Positions 53,421 to 58,503 of a DNA stretch of 58,503 nt are shown piece by piece (the first letter of the stretch is position 1; each line of letters opens with the position of its first letter). Origin of the DNA: an uncultured Eubacteriales bacterium. GTDB lineage: Bacteria > Bacillota > Clostridia > Peptostreptococcales > Anaerovoracaceae. The position numbers were made by a program, and so were the translations under genes. Location of the stretch: assembly GCA_900318105.1 (NCBI GenBank), contig ONJG01000033.1, positions 1-58,503 of the forward strand, read 5' to 3'. A model generated the notes under the pieces. It made no database searches, was not told the DNA's origin, and saw only the letters and a list, made by a program, of their open reading frames with translations.

Positions 53421-53621
53421 CGCTTCCTCCTCGCATGCAGCGCCATAGCCCGCATCCTCCACAGCCTTGATGACTGCCTCGGGGCTTGCTGTACCCTCAA
53501 CATTCATTGAGTTGGTCAGAAGGCTTACCGCAACTTCCGTTACTCCCTCAACCTCGGATACGGCCTTTTCGACTCTCGCCTGGCATGCTGCGCATCCCAT
53601 TCCGCTTACTGAATACTTCAT
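53409..53621 (-). CDS. heavy-metal-binding domain (CopZ-like, N-terminal domain of copA)
   Basis: 70 residues. GMGCAAC with Cys10 and Cys13 is the Cu(I) site of the HMA fold, and the length equals a free copper chaperone CopZ. It ends EEEASPF-stop at TGA 53409-53411, inside the run CCCCCTTTTGA. The ATPase frame continues from the same point one base later. It can be either the product of normal termination (a chaperone) or the N-terminus of full CopA made by frameshifting. The gene has a GAAAGGAAAC site and the promoter at 53674-53702. Confidence 0.8.
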   Translation of the reverse strand: MKYSVSGMGCAACQARVEKAVSEVEGVTEVAVSLLTNSMNVEGTASPEAVIKAVEDAGYGAACEEEASPF

Positions 53622-53673
53622 TATCTCTGTTTCCTTTCAAAAACTATTTGCAAACTTAATCAATTGCGAGTAA

Positions 53674-53702
53674 ATCCTACTACTGCGGTAGGATTTTGTC
53701 AA
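53674..53702 (-). promoter_or_regulatory. copper-inducible promoter candidate with AAATCCTAC/GTAGGATTT operator
   Basis: TTGACA (53697-53702), 17-base spacer, TAGGAT (53674-53679). The spacer and -10 are covered by a perfect palindrome AAATCCTAC-N7-GTAGGATTT (53672-53696). This is the geometry of a CsoR or CopY-type repressor site at copper export operons. The regulator itself is not in the window. Confidence 0.6.
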
Positions 53703-53756
53703 CATATCACTATTCCATACTATTACGGGACTTTTACATTTTGCTTTACTAATTAA

Positions 53757-54890
53757 TTATAGTTTATCTTTCAAATCATCAGCGCAGGTACATGCGGTGG
53801 ACCAGCACATCTGTAGGTTATATCCGCCTGTTATGCCGTCGGCATCAAGAGCCTCGCCTATCACATATAAATTATCGAAGTTTTTGCACTCCAGTGTATG
53901 CATATCCAGCTCGTCAAGCATTACGCCGCCCCTTGTGACCATGCCTCGGTCTGACACTTTGGATATAACGAAATCGTCGTGTTCCAGAAGTGACGTCAGC
54001 GTTTTGGTGCGGACATCCCCGGACTCCCCTCTCGCACGGTTTTCAAGGACTTTCTGCAGGCTCCTCGGCAATTCTTTAAGTTCTTTGTTGTAGCCGATGC
54101 TCAGTATGTCTCCTTCCTTCGCATATCCCGAGACATTAAGCACCGCCGGGCCTGAAAAGCCCTCATGCGTGAACAGCAAATCTCCTCTCATGCGGGGTGA
54201 CGTGATTTTCTGCGCTCCGTCATAAATCGCTACGCTTACATCCGGGACTGAAACGCCGGAGAGTTCTTTGTACGGATAATCAACAACATATATCGGAGCA
54301 AGCGCGGGTCTCGGATCTTTAATGGCCAGGCCTAAGGCTTTCAGTATTTTGAACATTGAACCGTCAGAGCCGGTTTCCGGGTAGGTAATGCCTCCGCTGG
54401 CTATTACGACATTGCGGGTGCTTATCATACCTCTGTCAGCGAGCTCAATTTCCCAGCATCCGTCTGCGCCCTTTTGTATCCCGCACACCTTTGCATCTGT
54501 CTCAATCTGCCACATATTGCTTGCGACTTCTCCGATAAAGGCATCAAGCACATCCTTCGCCTTCATCGAAGCCGGAAAAACCCTTCCGTCTTCGCCGGCG
54601 GTTTCGACGCCCAGGTTTTCAAGACATGCTGCAAGTTCTGTGTTGTTGTGCTTATACAGACACTTCCGAAGCAGAGGTCCGGATTCACCATATGCGCTCA
54701 CGAAGTCCTTAATTGATCCTCCGTGCGTGATGTTGCAGCGTCCGCCTCCGCTCATCAGGAGTTTGCTTCCAATAGAAGAAGAGCCCTCCAGAATCACACC
54801 AGAGCGGCACCCCAGATCCAGGTTTGCGGCCAGCATCAGACCCGATGCCCCCGCACCTATTATTACAATATCAAATGATTTATCACTCAT
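53757..54890 (-). CDS. HI0933/YhiN-type NAD(P)/FAD-dependent oxidoreductase
   Basis: 377 residues. The dinucleotide-binding GAGASGLMLAAN and the family motifs GSKLLMSGGGRCNITH and GEALDADGITGGYNLQ are diagnostic of the HI0933 (BaiN/aminoacetone oxidase-like) family. Function in most members is unknown; some act on bile acids or aminoacetone. ATG 54890 (MSDKSFDIVIIGAG) lies 6 bases after an extended -10 TGC-TATAAT (54897-54902), so it would be leaderless. Longer in-frame starts at 54896 and 54950 exist. Confidence 0.82.
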   Translation of the reverse strand: MSDKSFDIVIIGAGASGLMLAANLDLGCRSGVILEGSSSIGSKLLMSGGGRCNITHGGSIKDFVSAYGESGPLLRKCLYKHNNTELAACLENLGVETAGEDGRVFPASMKAKDVLDAFIGEVASNMWQIETDAKVCGIQKGADGCWEIELADRGMISTRNVVIASGGITYPETGSDGSMFKILKALGLAIKDPRPALAPIYVVDYPYKELSGVSVPDVSVAIYDGAQKITSPRMRGDLLFTHEGFSGPAVLNVSGYAKEGDILSIGYNKELKELPRSLQKVLENRARGESGDVRTKTLTSLLEHDDFVISKVSDRGMVTRGGVMLDELDMHTLECKNFDNLYVIGEALDADGITGGYNLQMCWSTACTCADDLKDKL

Positions 54891-54933
54891 AATCATATTA
54901 TAGCAGAGACTGGAGGCTCTCACGCTTGGATGC

Positions 54934-55392
54934 TTACAAAAGCCATCCATGAATCATGGCATCGATGAGCTTTTCATTTATGCCTCCGTCTCTCTGATTG
55001 TAAGTAATGATAAGGTTTTCCCATGGCACAATGCCGACGCTCTCGTATTCTGTCAGCTTTTTTCTGTTCCCCTCCATATATCTGTCATCATTTACCATAC
55101 CGAAGTGTTCCCAGAAAATAAGCCTCCCATCACGTGGTCTTTTAATTGTAAAATCCGGCATGTATGGCAGATCCGGATGAGCCAAAACCTCATATCTATA
55201 TGAGATATTGTAGTGATCAAGTTTTGCTCCTATCAGTAGTTCTCCGACGGATCTTCGACGACTTCCATCTGAGGCCGTTGATTTTAGATTCTCAGAATGA
55301 TATGTTGAATTCTCTGCTCCTGCCCACTGACAAATGTCGTCCTTTTTTCGGCGGAATAAACTGCTTTGCTTAACTCCGGATACTTTTCCTTG
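54934..55392 (-). pseudogene. 3' part of a nuclease-like gene split by the TnpB element
   Basis: Reading from the element edge: FIKEKYPELSKAVYSAEKRT and FVSGQEQ, then a two-base duplication (AGAG at 55311-55315) shifts the frame. From there it continues NSTYHSENLKSTASDGSRRR SVGELLIGAKLDHYNISYRYE and PDFTIKRPRDGRLIFWEHFG, ending at 54934. The G-E-L-L ... PDFTI ... x-WEHFG pattern is the PD-(D/E)xK nuclease-like domain of a Firmicutes protein family of unknown role. It is inactive because of both the insertion and the frameshift. The 5' part is at 57023-57357. Confidence 0.7.
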
Positions 55393-55560
55393 AACGCTCC
55401 CGCCACCTACACTGATGCTTAGAGGTGGGGGATTCCTGCTTCGCAGAGAACCGCGCCCTATCCGAAGATTCGGCGTCTTACACTCTCTCCACAGGCTTTA
55501 GATCCCGTGCGACCCACGGTACTGAGTATTGTTTTCGAAAGTGGCCTATGATGCAAGCAT
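55393..55560 (-). ncRNA. likely omega RNA (reRNA) at the 3' end of tnpB
   Basis: TnpB guide RNAs come from the end of the gene and the right end of the element, with the guide read from the flank. The stretch from the last tnpB codons to the right end folds into several hairpins, including the terminal CCCCCACCT one. The guide would be the adjacent host sequence starting CAAGGAAAAG. Assigned by analogy with known IS605 elements. Confidence 0.5.
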
Positions 55561-56649
55561 CTTAAGGCCCTTTTCCAATATATTCTTTGCAGCATTGACA
55601 TCTCTGTCATGATTAGCTCCACATGATGGACATGTCCACCTTCGGATGCCGAGATCCTTTATCATCGGATCCTTTCTGCCGCAGCAAGAGCAAATCTGAC
55701 TTGAAGCATAGGTCCTAGGAACCTTTATGAGTATGCCTCCGTGGTCTTTAACTTTGTACTCAAGCTTGCGGCATAGCTCGGACCATGATGCATCGGATAT
55801 GGACTTAGCGAGACGGTGGTCTTTCATCATACCTCTCACATTAAGATTCTCTACGCAGACGACTTGGTTCTCGCTCGCCAGCTTATGAGTAATCTTATGC
55901 TGTATGTCATTTCTTATGTCAGATATCTTCTCGTGCTCTCTTGCAAGTCTAAGCCTTGCTTTCTCGCTGTTCTTAGAACCTTTCTGTTTTCTTGAAAGGC
56001 TTCTCTGAAGCCTCCTTATCCTCTTCTCATGGAGAGCCAGTGTCTTTGGATTTGGATATATATCTGAATCGCAAGTCGTATACAAAGCCTTTAGCCCTGC
56101 ATCAAGGCCAATCTTACCACCTGCATTAGGAAGGATCTCATAATTCTCTTCTACCTGAAGGGATATGTAGTATCTGCCACTTGCTGCCCTTGATACTGTT
56201 GCACTTATTATCCTTCCGTTAAACTCTCTTGTATTTACTATCTTCACTCTGCCTGCTTTAGGTAGAGTTATGCTACTTTCATCTATAGATACACTGCCAT
56301 TTATGTTCATCGTCCGGTAACTTTGCTTGTATCTCTTTGACCTGAACTTCGGATATCCGGTGTGCTTTTTGAAGAACTTATCGTATGCTCTGTCCAGGTG
56401 CCTCAGGCTCTGCTGGAGTGCTATGCTGTCTGCATCCTTCAGCCAGACATATTCTCTTTTGAGCACAGACGAGAGATCTTTTGACATATCGTTATAGCTC
56501 AGCGTGTCATGCCATTCTCTCCACAGTCTTTGTCTTTTCTCCATGTAGTAGTTGTACACGAAGCGACAGCAGCCAAAGGTCTGTTCAAAGAACTCTTTCT
56601 GTTTCCTGTTTGGATATGCACGATATTTATATCCTCTGATGCGCTGCAT
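55546..56649 (-). CDS. tnpB: TnpB RNA-guided nuclease (IS605 family)
   Basis: 367 residues. RuvC catalytic residues D183 (GKIGLDAGLKAL), E267 (VCVENLNVRGM) and D350 (HDRDVNAAKNI) are all present, with a zinc finger C320-SCC323 / C340-PSC343 between. The N-terminal wedge domain MQRIRGYKYRAYPNRKQKEF is typical. It should cut DNA next to a TAM using an omega RNA, promoting element retention. A GGAGTG site precedes the ATG. Its promoter carries a LexA-like box (separate entry). All key residues intact: it may be active although the host gene is dead. Confidence 0.92.
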   Translation of the reverse strand: MQRIRGYKYRAYPNRKQKEFFEQTFGCCRFVYNYYMEKRQRLWREWHDTLSYNDMSKDLSSVLKREYVWLKDADSIALQQSLRHLDRAYDKFFKKHTGYPKFRSKRYKQSYRTMNINGSVSIDESSITLPKAGRVKIVNTREFNGRIISATVSRAASGRYYISLQVEENYEILPNAGGKIGLDAGLKALYTTCDSDIYPNPKTLALHEKRIRRLQRSLSRKQKGSKNSEKARLRLAREHEKISDIRNDIQHKITHKLASENQVVCVENLNVRGMMKDHRLAKSISDASWSELCRKLEYKVKDHGGILIKVPRTYASSQICSCCGRKDPMIKDLGIRRWTCPSCGANHDRDVNAAKNILEKGLKMLAS

Positions 56650-56669
56650 GGTACACTCCTTTATGAAAA

Positions 56670-56705
56670 AACATCAGGATACGTGCCTTAATCACGCTTA
56701 TCCTG
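56670..56705 (-). terminator. terminator-like hairpin in the tnpB leader
   Basis: CATCAGGATA/TATCCTGATG 10-bp stem followed by TTTTTT, between the promoter and the tnpB ATG. It could attenuate tnpB, or block transcription entering from the host. Confidence 0.7.
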
Positions 56706-56765
56706 ATGCACTCCTGCCTGCAACCGGCCCAGTCGGAAAAGACCTTACATATTGATTTCATTTGA

Positions 56766-56801
56766 AGTATAGCACAGCTTTCGCATTGAGAACAAGTGTT
56801 C
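56766..56801 (-). promoter_or_regulatory. tnpB promoter with LexA (SOS) box-like operator
   Basis: TATACT (56766-56771) with a weak -35 TTGTTC (56790-56795) 18 bases upstream. The -35 overlaps GAACAAGTGTTC (56790-56801), which matches the Gram-positive LexA/DinR core GAACRNRYGTTY in all 12 positions. Confidence 0.55.
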
Positions 56802-57022
56802 TGATTGTTCTTTTATGTTTTTTTCTTTTGTTTGAAGCATTAAGGTTTCATGCAGTTAGTTTTCTGAAAACGTTCTATGATCATACTGTCCGGTCGTCAT
56901 TATGGGCGGGTTCAAGGATGGGTGGGGTTGAAACGAGCGGACATTGATGTATTATTTAAGATAGGTGTGCGATTCATCCCGCTACCTACTGCGTTGAGGT
57001 AGGGGTATTCTCGCACGGTTTG

Positions 57023-57357
57023 ATAAAATCCATCATCACACTGTTTTCATCAGCAGGAGAAAAATGATTAATAAGCTCCTCGAGAAGTTCTGCATTTTTA
57101 TTTAGAAGAACAAGTGCTGATGTTATATATTTTTTTCGCACTAAAGCATTTAAGGTGTCAGGATCCTTTTTTATACCGATGCGCCTTTCCTTTTTTCTAT
57201 TGCCCACTTTAGGAAGCCTTTTATAAAAGCGTGGCACCGGGCCGCTTGCGAGGATATATAGTTCACCATCCGGGAGTGACTCTGCTTCCACTTGCAAATC
57301 AACAATCCTGTCTTTTACTTGATTACTGATTCTAATTATTACATTTTTGTAAATCAT
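57023..57357 (-). pseudogene. 5' part of the nuclease-like gene split by the TnpB element
   Basis: 112 codons starting MIYKNVIIRISNQVKDRIVD. The segment LPDGELYILASGPVPRFYKR and the Lys-rich RLPKVGNRKKERRIGIKK are the N-terminal part of the same protein family as the 3' half; a coiled helix KKYITSALVLLNKNAELLEELINHF follows. The frame enters the element (IKPCENTPTSTQ-stop). In the restored order the protein reads ENSVMMDFIKEKYPELSKAV. Confidence 0.7.
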
Positions 57358-57704
57358 ATCTACCAGTATCTACCCATTATTTTCAAAAGGAGTTTCAAAA
57401 TAAAAGATGCATAGATATCTTATTTTTAACTTCATATGCATCTTATTTCTTATGATTCTATATATTGTGCCCCTGTAGACATATATTATCCTGTCTAAGT
57501 GATGAGAAAATGTGGATAGTGTAAATAAATGATTCATAATTAGCTAGATTGAGCTCCTATATGCATCATTTTTTCAAAAAGTCATTTTGATACATCCTGT
57601 CTCGGCAACAGCAGACCTGTTTCTAACTGATAATTCACTTGATGATTCCACATTGACTTTAAGATCTTATATTGCGTGTATAAGCAAGAAGTTCTGGTAT
57701 TGGC

Positions 57705-57894
57705 CATGGATTACGTGGATAAGTGTAGAGCCATGGATAAGTCCATGGACAGGCAGAAATAAAGCAGCGCCGTGGCTCGAACAGAAAATGTAGTCAACAA
57801 CCTTGAGCCTATTTGTCTTTGTTCCCGCCTGCCTGCCCACAGGCTTATCCACAGCTCTGAATAAATGGGTCACACTTAACCACATAATCCACCG
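57705..57894. repeat. long imperfect inverted repeat 1 with DnaA-box-like motifs
   Basis: Left arm 57705-57756 and right arm 57829-57894 pair over about 50 bases with mostly transition differences and one 14-base bulge. The arms carry GTGGATAAG-type motifs: CGTGGATAA (57714-57722), TTATCCACA (57845-57853, perfect DnaA box) and TTAACCACA (57876-57884). The loop is 72 bases. It lies in a gene-free region. Confidence 0.7.
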
Positions 57895-57964
57895 CCACTA
57901 CTACGATGAATGATTCTAATAACATCAATCATTTGAATTATTATTCTTTCTTTGCTAGCAGTAG

Positions 57965-58106
57965 CAGCTGTGGAGGCTGTGGACAATCACCAAATGATGA
58001 TGACTGTTAAAGGCCTGTGGATAAGCATGTGGGCATCGACCAACTATTGTTGATGTCCATGTGCTTATCCATGGGCCTGAGGTGATTGTCCATAACTCCA
58101 CGGCTG
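57965..58106. repeat. long imperfect inverted repeat 2 with DnaA-box-like motifs
   Basis: Left arm 57965-58037 and right arm 58052-58106 pair over about 52 bases, with an 18-base bulge. It carries TGTGGACAA (57978-57986), TGTGGATAA (58017-58025, perfect DnaA box) and TTATCCATG. Both arms resemble those of repeat 1, so the two hairpins may be related copies. Confidence 0.7.
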
Positions 58107-58140
58107 AACACCACACCAAAAGAACAGGCTTACGCCTCAA

Positions 58141-58159
58141 TGTCATTAAGTTAATGACA
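58141..58159. repeat. perfect 19-base palindrome
   Basis: TGTCATTAA-G-TTAATGACA, directly after the DnaA-box hairpins. Possible operator. Confidence 0.6.
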
Positions 58160-58169
58160 AAACAGAATC

Positions 58170-58207
58170 AACTGGGAACTGCAATTTGAGCGGATCCCAG
58201 TTTTTCT
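58170..58207 (+). terminator. plus-strand intrinsic terminator beyond the hairpin region
   Basis: AACTGGGA/TCCCAGTT stem followed by TTTTTCTTT. It implies that something upstream on the plus strand, where no gene is seen, is transcribed; the hairpin region could be an RNA. Confidence 0.7.
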
Positions 58208-58277
58208 TTGCGCGAATATCGATTTTGAAACCAAGGTAGTAAGGAAAAGTCTATGCAATAGAACTTACAAGTTGTTT

Positions 58278-58327
58278 CGGCGCACTTCAAGCCCACCCAT
58301 CCTGGACCCGCCCCAGGATGTGCGCCG
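58278..58327. repeat. nested hairpin downstream of the transposase
   Basis: Outer CGGCGCAC/GTGCGCCG and inner CATCCTGG/CCAGGATG. It is about 30 bases beyond the transposase stop and may be the end of that insertion element or its terminator. Confidence 0.5.
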
Positions 58328-58358
58328 TGACAGTTTTCACTATGGCAATAACTCAAAA

Positions 58359-58503
58359 CTATGCTATCCTATAGGTGAAGTTGATTGCAGCGCCTTTACT
58401 GTGTTTAGATAAGTGACGCTCATATTTCCGGTTTGGGCGAATCGGAACAATATATTTTGCAATCAATGATTCAACATCCGGCGGATGCATTTTTTCAGCA
58501 AGA
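58359..58503 (-). CDS. C-terminal end of a DDE transposase (IS4-like), running off the window
   Basis: 47 visible residues with stop TAG at 58359-58361: LAEKMHPPDVESLIAKYIVP, then IRPNRKYERHLSKHSKGAAI and NFTYRIA. The P-I-R-P-x-R-x-x-R and FxYRxA pattern is the ending of IS4-family DDE transposases. The N-terminus lies beyond the right edge. Family is by ending only. Confidence 0.55.
   Translation of the reverse strand, partial: LAEKMHPPDVESLIAKYIVPIRPNRKYERHLSKHSKGAAINFTYRIA

Larger units (their letters stand above)
55393..57022. mobile_element. IS200/IS605-family element with tnpB only (1.63 kb)
   Basis: Right end: a hairpin from CCCCCACCT and AGGTGGCGGG at 55393-55440. Left end: a related imperfect hairpin (CCCCTACCT/AGGTAGCGGG) at about 56970-57010. 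The element has no terminal inverted repeats and no target duplication, as usual in this family. It follows TTTAT (57023-57027, target/TAM side). Removing it joins TTTAT directly to CAAGGAAAAG and restores the reading of the host gene. No tnpA is present, so it is non-autonomous. Confidence 0.75.
57481..58140. other. gene-free DnaA-box-rich region, candidate replication origin or structured RNA locus
   Basis: No convincing coding frame exists from 57358 to 58358. Within it are two perfect and at least four near-perfect DnaA boxes, AT-rich stretches (57900-57955), and two long hairpins. The orientation bias of the 57 kb to the left fits a fork moving left from here. The gene dnaA, however, is not in the window, and the neighbour on the right is a transposase, so a mobile-element or plasmid-like origin is equally possible. 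Confidence 0.35.

Noticed and set aside
53409-53503. Translation start of the copper ATPase at 53503
   Set aside because: The N-terminal residues (MLRVQQAPRQSSRLW) are the out-of-frame reading of the metal-binding domain and match no ATPase.
56762-56947. Plus-strand 61-residue frame in the TnpB element as a gene or tnpA remnant
   Set aside because: No HUH motif, no ribosome site, and too short for TnpA; it overlaps the tnpB promoter.
57358-58358. Several short frames on both strands in the gene-free region
   Set aside because: All are under 75 residues, cross the inverted repeats and lack ribosome sites.

Overview
The window looks like chromosome from an anaerobic, low-to-middle GC Gram-positive bacterium of the class Clostridia (family not determined). 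The evidence is the gene set and order: GlgC/GlgD-type glycogen synthesis, a class III fructose-bisphosphatase, a PPi-type phosphofructokinase, tmk-holB-ricT, cdaA-ybbR, oxygen-sensitive 2-hydroxyacyl-CoA dehydratase subunits, AGGAGG ribosome sites and TTGACA/TATAAT promoters. Most genes lie on the minus strand. That fits a leading strand replicated leftwards from somewhere at or beyond the right end.

Layout. 1-2.8 kb: a truncated TyrRS tail, a NUDIX hydrolase, a DUF5692 membrane protein behind a structured leader, and a CPBP protease. 2.85-17.4 kb: one long minus-strand gene train that holds almost all of glycogen metabolism (a GH13-GH77 fusion, glgA, glgD, glgC, glgP), then prsW, class III fbp, murA and two small membrane proteins, probably read from the promoter at 17357-17385. 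17.4-19.9 kb: ricT, holB, tmk and an unlisted 43-residue membrane peptide. 20-28 kb: yitT, an ABC exporter, an acetyltransferase, PFK and gltX with divergent promoters, and a sugar-nucleotide transferase. 28-32.4 kb: a CofE-like protein, a left-handed beta-helix protein, glmM and nagB (amino-sugar supply for the wall). 32.5-33.9 kb: a DUF3990/XRE pair that resembles a toxin-antitoxin module. 33.9-38.1 kb: ybbR, cdaA (c-di-AMP), an LCP wall-ligase and hpf behind a raiA-type RNA.

38.1-39.4 kb holds the remains of a RiPP locus: a broken radical-SAM/SPASM maturase and two double-glycine precursor-like genes. 39.4-45.6 kb: comF, a PfkB kinase, recD2, yhaM, nadE and a TrpR-like regulator. 45.7-50.6 kb: DUF1461 and YwaF-type membrane proteins and two 2-hydroxyacyl-CoA dehydratase subunits. 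50.7-53.7 kb: an orphan BrnA antitoxin with a stub of BrnT, then a copper ATPase whose metal-binding domain is in a different frame. That domain joins at a UUU-UGA site that looks like programmed frameshifting. 53.8-58.5 kb: a flavoprotein, then a mobile-element zone. A 1.63 kb TnpB element has split a nuclease-like gene and can be excised on paper to restore it. Beyond it lies about 1 kb without a gene, containing two long imperfect inverted repeats studded with DnaA-box-like motifs, and then the end of a transposase.

The most interesting items are the copA frameshift, the DnaA-box hairpins, the TnpB element with a LexA-like box in its promoter, the decayed RiPP locus, divergent promoters sharing one palindromic -35, and a recurring pattern of promoters only 6-8 bases from the start codon (leaderless mRNAs). 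All calls come from reading the sequence; no database search was run.
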